Source: Haliclona indistincta
Taxonomy: Eukaryota > Porifera > Demospongiae > Haplosclerida > Chalinidae
Direction: 5' to 3'
DNA: 64,000 nucleotides
Assembly: GCA_964017065.1 (NCBI GenBank)
Contig: OZ024784.1
Coordinates: forward strand, 14,985,152 to 15,049,151
Made by a program: the position numbers and the translations under genes. How positions within the stretch are numbered: the stretch's first letter is position 1; every line of letters starts with the position of its first letter. This document shows, piece by piece, positions 25,170-38,519 of the stretch. The notes under the pieces are model-generated. The model ran no database searches. It was not told the origin of the DNA and was given only the letters and a program-made list of their open reading frames with translations.

Positions 25170-25932
25170 ATGGACGACGTTTCCACGACTCACACCGTTT
25201 TGAATCAGTGCAACGATCTTTTGGCTATATACGATGGAATTTGTAACACATTTCACCATCAGGTATCTTGCATTCTAGTGACTAATGATGATCTGAGAGA
25301 ATCTACTCTTTTAGCTACAAAAGAAAGAGCAAGAACAACATGTTTCATGGGAAGAGTATCAGGCTGTCTGTAGAGAATTAGAGGTATAAGTTTCTTCTTA
25401 TATAGGATTATAATGTATTAATTTTTCCAGCTTGAAAGAATGGATCATGCACAAACACGTGCTCTTCTGATAACCGAGCGAGAGAGAGCTCAATGTGCCG
25501 AAGCTGAGGCAGAAGTAACAACAAAACAACTGAAGAAAGAAAAGTCAACATTTGACAAGGCGTGAGACATCATTAGTACACTACTAAGTATTACATGTTA
25601 CATAGGTTTGGACTTCTCAAATCTAAATCTGTAATTGATACATCAAAATCTGAAGAACTGCTTGCAAGAGTCACTGGTTAGTGTAAGAACAGCCATTCCT
25701 TCTGATTTACACCAGCACAGGTCTAGAAGCACTTTGTAAACAGAAGGAGGAAGAAATTCTGGCTAAAGAAAGGTCTATTAAGAATTTACACAGCAAATTG
25801 TTATCTCTTCAAGAACGTCACAAAATTGAATTGCAACAACAAAAGATTGAAATGCAGCAGGAACTGTACATGGCAAGAAATGGTGTGGTCACTGGCACAC
25901 AAAAGAACAGTGGGAGGAGGAAGAAGGCATAG
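25170..25932 (+). CDS. SPATA24: SPATA24-like coiled-coil protein, spliced
   Basis: Short coiled-coil protein, about 200 residues. Exon 1 (from ATG 25170) gives MDDVSTTHTVLNQCNDLL. Later exons give WEEYQAVCRELELERMDHA, VTTKQLKKEKSTFDKAFGLL, KSEELLARV and KIELQQQKIEMQQELYMAR. These align block for block with vertebrate SPATA24 (KEEFQAVEKKL, LSKQLEKEKLAFEKAL, QKQQESYMAQ). The tail is basic (GRRKKA). Five short exons; stop at 25930-25932. The vertebrate protein is testis-enriched and proposed to bind DNA or TBP-like factors; here the role is unknown. It converges with DENND10, with 96 bp between stops. Confidence 0.85.
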
Positions 25933-26028
25933 CTATGTCAACATCTTTACTACAAGTATTGATATCAACATTATTTACACACCACATTCAATATAGTGAC
26001 TCTACATCAGAGTATTATAACACATTGC

Positions 26029-27570
26029 TCAAAGTTGAGCCATTCCTTCTACTGAAGCTAATGTGAACAAAAAGTTTTCTGTTGCAGGAGTGAGCTTTCG
26101 ACCGTGCAGTTTCTCGATTGAAAGCTTGTTTCCATCTCCTGCGAGTTTCTTTAGGTTATTCAATAGTTCTTTGGTCTTGGTAGCTAGTTCCTGTGTAGAG
26201 ATCATGTCACATGTGTATTTGTAAGAGGTAACAGTATACTTTGACTACTTGCTGCTCAGAATACTCCTCATCATTGACTACCTCCATTAGCCTCATGGCT
26301 ATGTCTTTGTGGATCTTGGTCATGCTAAACGACTCTGTGGTTTAGTGAACAAGCCAAATAATGGAAACTGAATTTATACCTTTTGATTCAGGATTGACAT
26401 CGACAGATCCACCAGCAACTAAACATACAGAATAAAGGATATTCACAGAGTAAGTTGCTTGAATAGAGGGGTGTGACTGTTTCCTTAATCTATGTCTCCT
26501 CCCTCCCAAGTGCTAACCATTAACAAAAAGGTCATAGAGGTCTGTTCTAGCTTCTACAGCAGGATCTGTGAATCCAGCTACATACGTGCCATGACCTTGC
26601 AATCCCTCCAGTTCAAACTCATCTATGGACATGTTTGGATAAACAATATTCCAGTTCTGCCTATGCCAGACAAATTGAGGAAGAACTCTAAATAGAACAC
26701 AGACATAACCAACAGTAAAACAGTGAATCTCTATTCCATCATACCTGCAAAAGTCCAGCAAAGTATCTAATCTTGGAGCATATACCACCACTTTCTTCTT
26801 CAACAAAAGTGCATTATAAATAATGATACTTTCAATGCCGTAGATCTGAGCAACACCTGACAATGAAATAGTATAAGTAACCAAAGCACTACAGTAGCAT
26901 ACTCAACTGACTTCTTAAAGGTTTTCCAACATATGCTTTACGTTTGTCATAGTTTTTGTCAGAGAATGGCTTACAGGATTCCGGCACCTCTGTCACTTCT
27001 CCTTTGGTGTAAGCCTTTAGGAAAACACTTACAATTGAGACAGGATTGCCAGTATTGAGGTAAGATTGAGCAAATATTCCCAACAGATGATGGTACTTTT
27101 CTGGATTGAACTCCTGAACAAAGGAATTTTTATTGCATTTATAAACCAATAACTCACCTTGGTCACTAATGTTATGCAGAAAGATACAACCTGAAGAGAA
27201 TAGCATGAATGCATTATTGATTATGGCTCAAGCAATTATAGCACGTACCTTGTCTAATTTCGAGGCGGCTCCCTCAACTGACACATTGAGCAGATAGTAC
27301 CATGCCTCAGCATAGTGACCATAGGAATACTCTAACCCCGAGGAAGTGTCCTTCTCGTCTTCTTCCTCCTTTCCATGCTCAGTCAGGGTGCACTTGCGCA
27401 TTAGAAGCTCCCTGAAGGCGGGGTCTATCGAGGGGTACGCCCACACCCACAGCACGTCTCCATTGGAGTCTTTCTCTGTTGAACAGCAACCAAAGATATG
27501 ATTATTTCAACACTAACGAGCTATAGCTTCACTTACCGATCAAGCCAACAGATTGCAGAGGAGAGGCCAT
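26029..27570 (-). CDS. DENND10: DENND10 (FAM45) DENN-domain protein, spliced
   Basis: DENN-domain protein; vertebrate DENND10 acts on Rab27-type late endosomal traffic. Start ATG 27570 (MASPLQSVGLI, continued by EKDSNGDVLWVWAYPSIDPA in exon 2), matching human GLIEKDTNGEVLWVWCYPS. Further matches are FNPEKYHHLLGIFAQSYL, ALLLKKKVVVYAPRLDTLLD, VWHRQNWNIVYP, TYVAGFTDPAVEARTDLYDL and the C-terminal LTPATENFLFTLASVEGM. Length is close to the vertebrate protein. It carries an insert rich in Glu/Asp after TEHGKEEEDEKDTSSG. Divergent from ADISSP with 83 bp between start codons. Confidence 0.92.
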
Positions 27571-27653
27571 TTTTGTGGTCAGCAAAATTACAAGCCCCGC
27601 CCTTCAACACGCCCTAGTATAAAGCAACCCGTTGCAGAATACAACAAGCAATC
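27571..27653. promoter_or_regulatory. 83-bp bidirectional promoter, DENND10/ADISSP
   Basis: The whole space between two opposed start codons is 83 bp. It contains CCCCGCCC (near 27594-27601) and a TATAAA at 27618-27623 facing ADISSP. Both 5' UTRs must be very short. Promoter function is inferred from position. Confidence 0.55.
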
Positions 27654-28249
27654 ATGGCAGAAAACAGTAAGTTTAGTTCATAGCATGTATTATAGTAGTA
27701 AGATCTTTTTATCTTGCTGCAGATCACGTCACTTTTGCGGCAGGTACGCATCTTGATGCTGAACGTGTCCACGCTGTTAGCGATGGAACTGCGTACCACC
27801 TGCCCGAAGCTCACGTAGGAATCTTGCGCAACCATCATACCTACCATGCCGACGTGCTAGTATCGCATGACCTGGGATCTGACGTTGTCTTGGATCAGCC
27901 TAACTACAACCAGTACGTGCGGTTCTTGGAGGTGGGCGAGACGGTGAGAGTGAGCGAGAGCGGTCGTGGGCAGTACACCACCAACGTGAAGGTAGAGCTG
28001 AAGACTGTGAAAGAGGGAAGGATCAGAGAGAAGATATTCGTGACAGCTGGTGCAAACGAAAAGGACAAGATAGAGGTGAGTGAGTTCATCTTAAAGACAC
28101 ATATAGCACATTTTAACCATCCGCAGGTGCTTGTGACAGCTCAAGTACTGGAGTCAACACAGGGGAACCCTCTGCTGAAGACTGGAGTGAAGATGGTTTC
28201 CCATGAAGTGGAAGATGAGAGTGACTGGCCCGGACACTCTTCACATTAA
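27654..28249 (+). CDS. ADISSP: ADISSP (C20orf27, UPF0687) homolog, spliced
   Basis: Small conserved protein of about 155 residues. Exon 1 is only MAEN plus one base; exon 2 carries HVTFAAGTHLDAERVHAVSD and a beta-rich core; exon 3 gives LVTAQVLESTQGNPLLKTGV and ends VEDESDWPGHSSH. The ends match C20orf27 (RFAAGHDAEG; VTVQARVMDRHHGTPMLLDG; SEHSDWHG). Mammalian ADISSP is reported as a secreted adipose signal, yet no signal peptide is visible here. The AATAAA signal (28248-28253) overlaps the stop codon (28247-28249). Confidence 0.88.
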
Positions 28250-28429
28250 TAAACCAACCTTTTATAAACTAAATAAGTTCGTTTATCACGTCAATATTCA
28301 ACAGATACGATAGGAAATGTACCAGTGTCAATAAATATCAGCACAGTTTGGTTCACTACCCACTAGCACAGTAGTAACTACACAATTATGTTTATACAGC
28401 AATTGTCAGTTTAGTTGATGTGGAAACTG

Positions 28430-31977
<3,548 letters not shown>

Positions 31978-32128
31978 TCTCAACAGACAAGCAGCAGCCA
32001 GTTTCAACCGTGACACAAACACGTTCTGAGACTGGTTCACGCATGCGCATTCTATCTATGACACAAAGACCACGTGCTTGTGCACGTGCTGCTTGCTCAA
32101 TCTCTCATTGGTAGTGCCACGGATAGTC
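31978..32128. promoter_or_regulatory. 151-bp bidirectional promoter, DHX15/GTPBP4
   Basis: Space between two opposed start codons. It has CACGTG/GTGCACGTGC motifs near 32071-32088 and an inverted CCAAT box (ATTGG, near 32106). No TATA box is evident. Role inferred from position. Confidence 0.5.
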
Positions 32129-33919
32129 ATGTCGCACTACAATTTCAAGAAGATCACTGTGGTCCCTGCGTCAAAGGACTTTGTGGATATAGTCCTCTCA
32201 AAGACTCAACGCAAAACACCAACCGTCGTCCACCGCCACTTCAAGATATCAAGAATACGACAGTTCTACACTAGGAAGGTCAAGTACACTCAACAGAATT
32301 TCCATGACAAGCTCGCGTGTATCCTAACCGAGTTTCCAAAATTGGACGACATCCACCCGTTTTACGCTGATCTTATGAATGTCCTGTATGACAAAGATCA
32401 CTATAAGCTTGCTTTGGGTCAGATAAACACATCCAAGCACCTCATCGACAATGTCTCAAAGGACTACGTTAGACTCCTCAAGTTTGCCGATTCTCTTTAC
32501 CGCTGTAAACAACTGAAGCGAGCTGCCCTAGGACGCATGTGTACCATCATGAAGCACCAGAAGCAGAGTCTTGAATACCTGGAGCAGGTCCGTCAGCATT
32601 TGTCTCGTCTCCCTACCATCGACCCTAACACTCGCACCATCATTGTGTGTGGGTTTCCTAATGTCGGCAAGTCTAGCTTCATGAATCGAGTGACCCGAGC
32701 TGACGTTGACGTTCAACCGTATGCTTTTACCACCAAGTCACTCTTTGTAGGTCACATGGATTACAAGTATCTCCGCTGGCAGGTGATAGACACACCTGGG
32801 ATCCTCGATCATCCTCTCGAGGAGAGGAACACCATTGAGATGCAAGCCATTACTGCTCTTGCTCATCTACGAGCTGCTGTTTTGTACGTGATGGATATCT
32901 CAGAGCAATGTGGGCGCAGTATTGATGAACAGTTGCAGCTGTTTGAAAATATCAAGCCACTTTTTGCCAACAAGCCTTTGATTGTTGCCTTGAATAAGAC
33001 AGACATCATCTCTGTTGCTGACTTGAGAGATGAAGTCAAACAAGAACTGACCAAGCTTGAAGAAGATGACCTTATAGTTATTCCAATGAGCACTGTGACA
33101 GATGATGGAGTGATGGAAGTAAAGACAAGAGCTTGTGACGAGCTGCTTACTCAACGAGTAGAGGTGAAGCTGAAGAGCAAGAAGATGCCCGACATTCTCA
33201 ATAGGCTCCATTTGGCTACACCTGTTCCTCGAGACTCGAAGGAGAGACCACCCTTTATTCCACCAGGAGCTAGAGTCAAGAAGGTAATCACTGCACCAAT
33301 TGTTGAGTTTGTGGCCGAAATCAGTGACAAACCTGTGATCCCAGAAATAGTGGATGGCAAGAACATAGCTGATTTCATTGATCCTGATATCATGCAACGT
33401 TTGGAGGAGTTGGAGAGAGAAGAGGAAATGCGTGAAGCTGCTGGTCAGTATGAATCCGAGTCAGAAGATGAAGAGATTGTCCGCACTAGGCATCTGGCTG
33501 AAAAGATCAGAAAAAAGAGGCACTTTTTGCAGATTAGAAATCGTGAGAAGCACACAAGAAACCATCCTGTTATGCCTCGCACAAACACACGAGCTAGTCG
33601 ACCATTGAAGCGTGATCAAGATGAAGCCATGGAAATGGAATCAGATAGTGTGATTCAAACAAGAAAAAAGCGCAAACGCGAAGCAAGCAGATCTGTAACG
33701 AATCGTTCAGTGTCTCGGTCAAAGTCCAGACCACCTCGAGATCAATCTGGTGTAAGAGATGTTGCTCAAATGGCCGTAGCTCGCAAGAAGATGAAGAAAT
33801 CACAACGTCCGTTTATTCAGTCTGCCAAGAAGGGTGAAGCTGATCGCAAGATTCCAGCTAAGATGCCAAAACATCTGTTTGCTGGCAAGAGAAAAATGGG
33901 AAAAACTAGAAGTAGATAA
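32129..33919 (+). CDS. GTPBP4: GTPBP4/NOG1 nucleolar GTPase, intronless
   Basis: GTPase of 60S ribosomal subunit assembly, acting in the nucleolus and nucleus. A single uninterrupted frame of 596 residues from [16 protein letters not shown]1 N-terminal helical domain, then G1 [10 protein letters not shown] (about residue 178), switch [15 protein letters not shown]4 NKTD and a C-terminal basic region ([20 protein letters not shown], ending [11 protein letters not shown]). Length is close to the family's (about 630). An upstream GTG-initiated extension (from 32078) is open but lacks family similarity, so the ATG at 32129 was chosen. It is the only clearly intronless housekeeping gene here. Confidence 0.96.
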   Translation: MSHYNFKKITVVPASKDFVDIVLSKTQRKTPTVVHRHFKISRIRQFYTRKVKYTQQNFHDKLACILTEFPKLDDIHPFYADLMNVLYDKDHYKLALGQINTSKHLIDNVSKDYVRLLKFADSLYRCKQLKRAALGRMCTIMKHQKQSLEYLEQVRQHLSRLPTIDPNTRTIIVCGFPNVGKSSFMNRVTRADVDVQPYAFTTKSLFVGHMDYKYLRWQVIDTPGILDHPLEERNTIEMQAITALAHLRAAVLYVMDISEQCGRSIDEQLQLFENIKPLFANKPLIVALNKTDIISVADLRDEVKQELTKLEEDDLIVIPMSTVTDDGVMEVKTRACDELLTQRVEVKLKSKKMPDILNRLHLATPVPRDSKERPPFIPPGARVKKVITAPIVEFVAEISDKPVIPEIVDGKNIADFIDPDIMQRLEELEREEEMREAAGQYESESEDEEIVRTRHLAEKIRKKRHFLQIRNREKHTRNHPVMPRTNTRASRPLKRDQDEAMEMESDSVIQTRKKRKREASRSVTNRSVSRSKSRPPRDQSGVRDVAQMAVARKKMKKSQRPFIQSAKKGEADRKIPAKMPKHLFAGKRKMGKTRSR

Positions 33920-33989
33920 AACTAATCATTGGTTTGTATCATTCTATTCAAATCAGCATATTTTTTAATGTTAATCATTGACGTGCGTG

Positions 33990-34898
33990 TTACAGATAGT
34001 TCAGTTCTCTGATAATTTCTAGCCACCGTGGGAGTATTGGTAGGTGTAGGTTCGCTGGGACTCTTGTTGGAGTGAATCCATAGGCTTCCAGTATCAATTT
34101 GTATTGCACTTGAAGTCTTCTGTAAGGAATGGCACCGACATCTTTGTATTTCTGATCTAGAATCTGCTGCTTGGTCATAAATTTCGACAGCAGATTCAGC
34201 TTGCTTGTCCTGGGCCTTACAGTAACCTGTGAAAGTATAATAATACATTGTTTCTGACACTAATCCAGCATACCTTATCCTGAGGCTTTACGTTTGGATT
34301 ATCAAATTTTAGTGCTGGTAGTGATACTGGCTTTACTTTTTTCTTGGTTTGCTGAAATGACTTTTCGGTGCTCTGGTCACTATGACTAAAGTAATTGAAT
34401 TCACCAAATGAAATGTCCTGCTGTTCAGCAAAATTTTTGTCAAAGTTGAGTCTTGTTTTTCTGATATTCGAAACAGGAATGACATAGGTAACGGGCTGAG
34501 AGTAAGGTGATTCAAATTTCAGGCCTTCTGCAGTATTTAGTGCTGCCAAGTGTTTTGCTAACTGTTTCTCGGTCAGACCAATCAAACGTGCCCCTGCTGT
34601 ATAGTGGTCTACTACATGTGGCTTCGAATTCTTCTTGGATTTACCACTAGAGCACCTGCCATGGTACACCAGAAAACTGTGTACTATTTACATCAAAAAA
34701 ATTCGTTACCTTTCAGTTTCACTGACAGTAAGAGATGGCAGCCGTGTATTGGTTTTCATCATGGTGGCATCTTCTGGGGCTCCTGCAGGATACAGAAAAC
34801 ATTTACATTGTAATAACGTGAGCTTATTCAGCAATACCTTCATCATGCAGTAACTGCATAGTAATGGGCTCCTTGCACTGCGGTGATACTGATTGCAT
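33990..34898 (-). CDS. Uncharacterised protein with basic C-terminal block, spliced
   Basis: Four exons. MQSVSPQCKEPITMQLLHDE, then APEDATMMKTNTRLPSLTVSETE, then a long exon with LIGLTEKQLAKHLAALNTAE and QPVTYVIPVSNIRKTRLNFD, then a final exon with VTVRPRTSKLNLLSKFMTKQ and KDVGAIPYRRLQVQYKLILEAYG, ending IIRELNYL. About 260 residues, with no signal peptide or membrane span. The C-terminal exon reads like a conserved compact domain, but I cannot name the family. Convergent with GTPBP4 (70 bp between stops) and head-to-head with NMNAT (155 bp). Splice joins are GT-AG and frame-consistent, so the gene model is more secure than its function. Confidence 0.65.
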
Positions 34899-35053
34899 AG
34901 CTACTACTTTTTAGTACCTATCTGCAAGCTTGCTAGCTGCGCGCGTCGCGTCTTTAGTGCGCGCATGCGTGCGCGTAACAGCAATGAAAATTTATGCAAT
35001 GTACCGAATAAATTTTTGGACTATTGCTATAGCCACCCGCACATGCTGTATAA
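34899..35053. promoter_or_regulatory. 155-bp bidirectional promoter, unknown gene/NMNAT
   Basis: Space between opposed starts. Contains a CpG-dense core with alternating purine-pyrimidine (GCGCGCGTCGCG, GCGCGCATGCGTGCGCG at about 34936-34977), resembling NRF1-type GCGCATGCGC sites. Confidence 0.5.
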
Positions 35054-38000
35054 ATGTCGAGTGAATCTCCTACCAAAAAGCGTCCCAGGCTTGATGACGG
35101 CGACGTCGTGGAGAAATCAGAATCTGACAGAAAGGAGAAAATGAATACAGTTTTGTGTTTGTGCGGTGCCATGAGTCCAATCACCTTCATGCACCTGAGA
35201 ATGCTTGGTCAGTTGAATTAATTTTATAATACATGTACACGTGCTGTGCTCCTATCTTAACTATCCCCTCAGAAAGAGCAAGAGACTGCTTGAGCCAGTC
35301 CGGTAAACACAGTGTAATAGGAGGCATCATATCACCAGTGCATGTAGCATATGGAAAGAAAGTTGGTAGTGTTGACTTCCTGTACCAGGATGTACATGTA
35401 ATTCTCACCACTTGGCTGTTGCTGTAGGGACTATTGTCTAATGCTCATAGACTAGAGATGTGCAGACTAGCAACAAAAGACTCAGACTGGGTCAGGTTTG
35501 TAATCTTCTTGTCTCTGTACACTCAGCCTCTGTTTTACTTGCAGAGTAAATGACTGGGAGTGTAGACAAGAGGGATGGACAACTACTGCTATTGCCCTCA
35601 AGAACTTACAGACTGAAGTCACTAAACAGTTTGGAGGTACTACTAGTACTTATTCGCTCCTTTGCATTATTGTGGAAGGGTCTGGCGTCAGCAGTATCAA
35701 AAAGTTGTACCAGAGGAATTTAAATTACTTCAAATTTCCACGTAACAAAATGGCGGCAGTCAGTGTGCTGTTTGCTTTATCGATTGGCGCTTGAATTGTT
35801 TAATTAAAAATTAAACTATGACATTTTATTGTAGTAGGCTACTCCACTAGTAGGAGTTTGTCATTCGACTGTTAATTTGTCGAGAAGTTTCTATAATAAT
35901 AGTCTAATTCAAGCGTCAATGGAAAGCAGGCAAAGCATAGACACTTTCTGTACCGTTTTTACAACATCAGTTACAGCGTACAAGCCAGCTCTAGCATTCT
36001 TACTCACAACCATTACGTTCAGTAGCTCGTTCATGACATTTGCATGGTCAAAACAGGTGTACAGCGCGTCTACTGCAGCCAATACTGCGTGATTTCTAGG
36101 CGAACGCTTGTAGCTTATGAATATTCATAATTAATTGATTCTGCCGTGCATTTCTGCAATCTGATTGGATCGCAGAAATCTCTGCGACTGGTACAACTGT
36201 TTGATACTGCTGACGTCAGACCCTTCCACAATATTTCAAAGGGGCGGGGCTGCCAGACTAGGTACTACTAGTTGATTGGTACTCTAATCTGATATATGTT
36301 TCACCAAGCCGATGCCAAACTGAGGTTTCTATGTGGTGGCGACCTCCTGGAGTCATTTGCTACCCCTGGTCTGTGGGATGAACAAGATGTGAGTACTTAT
36401 GTATTGCCAGGAAAACACCATTTATAATCATCACTCACGATGCAGATATTAGACATTGTGCAGGATTTTGGTATAGTGGTAATATCCCGCTATGGATCAA
36501 ACCCTGAGAAGTTTGTCTATGAGTCCGACATTTTGAATAGATTGAAGGTAAGCAATGGTCTTGGCACTCCGTTAGGCAATTTTAAAGGGTGCAGATCTGA
36601 AGTCAATTTTTATGTATTAAACCACAATTCTCGATGTAACGAGCGTTGACGAGGGCTATAAATCACGTGCAGCCTGCACGCGTTTCAATATGGCCACTGC
36701 ATTCGAGAATCCACAAAGAAACGGCGCTCGGGCTGCTGGTCTTCCTGCGACGCAAGGTAGCCAGCTAGACGTCAGGTAAGCAGCGCACTATGGTTTAAAG
36801 TAGTTATATACCAATCAGTCGGTATATAACTACTATTTACTTAATGTAGGTAAATAAAATTTATAGTAGTGCTCTGTGATTTATGGCATGAGGGGTGTGG
36901 TCGAATGGCTGATACAGCACAAGGCAAAGCTGATTGCTGTATCAGACATGGGACCACAGCCCGAGTGCCATATATTACGTAGAGCACAACTTACCTACAT
37001 TAAGGGTGCAGACCCTAACAACCATTAACTTATTCAGGAATGTACAAGTTGGACATTATTACACACCACAAATGATATTCACTGTTTATACAAGCACGTT
37101 AACAATACTAATAAGTGACAGTAGCCAGGCAAGATCGCGAACAATACATTCCTCAATAAAACTCTGTCTGTGGCCTTCAGAATAGACCCAAACTTGGATA
37201 TATGACTATTAGCGACCAGATGAAGACCTTAACGTAGAGTTTTTTTTTTTAAACACCCTCTGAGTAGGAAAACCACGAGGTAAGCAGTTCATAATCGCAC
37301 TTTCAAGCACAATACACGAAAAAGCTCTACGTTACTGCCTTCGCCTTGTTGAAGTACGTATATATCCCAAATCTGAAGTTCTACTGCCTGAGTGAACAAA
37401 AGTTTTATTAGCCTAAGCGTTGTATCTAGCCGCGCCCGTCACGTTTCCGTCTGGCACTTTCAGCGCTCATAGTTTGCATTGTGTCAGTGGCGTAGCAATA
37501 AAGGGGCTGGGGGGGCTTGTGCCCCCCTAAGATTTATAGAGGGGGGCAGAGCCCCCCTGCATTACCTGGTTAACAAGAGTCTAGAAGCCTCCAGAACAGC
37601 TGGTAATTTACATATGGGCAAGGCCAAGTTGTATACCACACGTACTAGCAACAGTCATCAACATAGCATTATGGCGGCGGACCAAAGAAACGCGTATCGA
37701 TGGCCACGAGGATGGCTTATTGCTTTAATGACCGAAAACACGCCCCTCATGAATATTAATTAGCAAAATTTTTGGGGTCGCTTCGCTCGCCAATTTTTAA
37801 GCCCCCCCAATCCAAAACATCTTCCTACGCTACTGTGTGTACAGCCTTCGCCAGTCTTGTAGCATAGGTCTTTGGTTTCTTGGAATATCAGCAGTAGTTT
37901 CTGAGATACAGTCCCCTAGCAACCAGCCAAAAATACATGCGTGGGCGTGACACTGCACCCTTAAGTGGTTTAAAGTATATGCACGCTGCTCTGTAGCGCC

Positions 38001-38387
38001 ACTGTCGTGGCTACAATGGAGAGTACATCGTGCGCACCCGATTGTTATTGTCCGTTCAGTATGAACTTAATGTATGGTGGGCAGGTCTCACAAAATACGT
38101 GATGTACAGGCAGCGCGGTAGCTTTGATTTCGCTCACGCATAGGCATTACTATTTCTTCTTGATAGGATAATATTGACATTGTAACTGAATGGATTCCGA
38201 ATGATGTTAGCTCAACCAAAATCAGGTACGTGAACTTGATAAGTCTTTCAATCCTACTATCCTCTCTCTCTTTCTCCCTCTCCCTCCTTGTAGACGTAGT
38301 TTGTATCGAGGGGAATCTGTTCGTTATCTCGTTCCTGATGGAGTACTGGAGTACATTCAAAAGCACAAGTTATACAAACAAAGTTAA
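35054..38387 (+). CDS. NMNAT: Nicotinamide/nicotinate mononucleotide adenylyltransferase (NMNAT), spliced
   Basis: Makes NAD from NMN and ATP. Start ATG 35054 ([16 protein letters not shown]; the basic KKRPR suggests nuclear targeting). Nucleotidyltransferase motif reads [16 protein letters not shown]. Then [95 protein letters not shown] and [19 protein letters not shown]. The SSTKIR motif is intact. Two introns are abnormally long (35637-36308 and 36548-38166) because they hold transposon-like insertions; the flanking exons join in frame. Which vertebrate paralog it matches is undecided. AATAAA overlaps the stop codon. Confidence 0.93.
35670..36231. mobile_element. Non-autonomous DNA transposon, 44-bp TIRs, TA flanks
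   Basis: Left end TTGTGGAAGGGTCTGGCGTC and right end (reverse complement) TTGTGGAAGGGTCTGACGTC. Over the first 44 bases 42 are identical, through AGTTGTACCAG. TA lies on both sides (35668-35669, 36232-36233). The element is 562 bp and fills most of an NMNAT intron. A weak open frame inside (35877-36092) shows no transposase motifs. TA target and long TIRs suggest a Tc1/mariner-type or related mobiliser. Confidence 0.85.
36690..36775 (+). other. Possible captured first exon inside NMNAT intron
   Basis: An ATG in good context starts [20 protein letters not shown], open for 28 codons to a consensus donor (CAG then GTAAGC at 36776). It is preceded by a CpG-rich stretch with CTATAAAT near 36656-36663. 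No partner exon is recognised downstream. It could be a promoter-plus-exon fragment carried by a mobile element, or a chance frame. Confidence 0.3.
36799..36834. repeat. Perfect 14-bp stem-loop
   Basis: AGTAGTTATATACC and its exact reverse complement are separated by an 8-base loop (AATCAGTC). Lies between the possible captured exon and the long hairpin. Confidence 0.8.
36840..37005. mobile_element. Long imperfect foldback hairpin (MITE-like)
   Basis: About 166 bases fold on themselves. The outer pair is TTAATGTAGGTAA/TTACCTACATTAA. Then GTGCTCT/AGAGCAC, ATGGCA/TGCCAT, GTGGTC/GACCAC and an inner CTGATACAGCA/TGCTGTATCAG around a 16-base loop. Spacing between the paired blocks is alike on both arms. 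Foldback MITE is the likeliest reading; a microRNA-like precursor is also possible because the NMNAT gene would transcribe it. Confidence 0.65.
37004..37960. mobile_element. TTAA-bounded element (piggyBac/Kolobok-like, non-autonomous)
   Basis: Left end GGGTGCAGACCCTAACAACC and right end CTGCACCC, each abutting TTAA (37000-37003 and 37961-37964). An extra related motif TTAAAGGGTGCAG occurs at 36582. No transposase is visible. The element contains the hAT-like insertion at 37485-37835. TTAA choice is typical of piggyBac and Kolobok families; which one is unresolved. Short matching ends make this less certain than the other elements. Confidence 0.55.
37485..37835. mobile_element. hAT-like MITE with CAGTGGCGTAG ends, nested
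   Basis: Starts CAGTGGCGTAGCAA, followed by a G-run, and ends with a C-run then CTACGCTACTG (reverse complement CAGTAGCGTAG). CAGTGGCGTAG followed by poly-G is a frequent hAT-type terminus. TGTGT flanks both sides, but a full 8-bp duplication is not clear. Contains CGCTTCGCTCGC near the right end. 351 bp, inserted inside the TTAA-bounded element and therefore younger. Confidence 0.7.
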
Positions 38388-38519
38388 ATAAATCAAATCA
38401 ACAGACAAAACTTTGAACACAGCTCATTTTTAGTTAACATGCTGTAAAAAAATATACCCCCAATTCATTTTTTTTGCTACAAACATAACTACATTATCAC
38501 ACGGAGAGAGAAGCAATGT

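Noticed and set aside
32900..33397. 165-residue minus-strand ORF within GTPBP4
   Set aside because: Antisense to a strongly conserved GTPase; no similarity or signals of its own.
36895..36965. tRNA or tRNA-derived SINE head (GTGTGGTCGAATGGCTGAT resembles an A box)
   Set aside because: No B box, anticodon arm or acceptor stem; the bases are explained by the long hairpin.
37479..37763. 94-residue plus-strand ORF with glycine-rich start
   Set aside because: Lies in the hAT-like MITE and reads through its G-run; no transposase motif.
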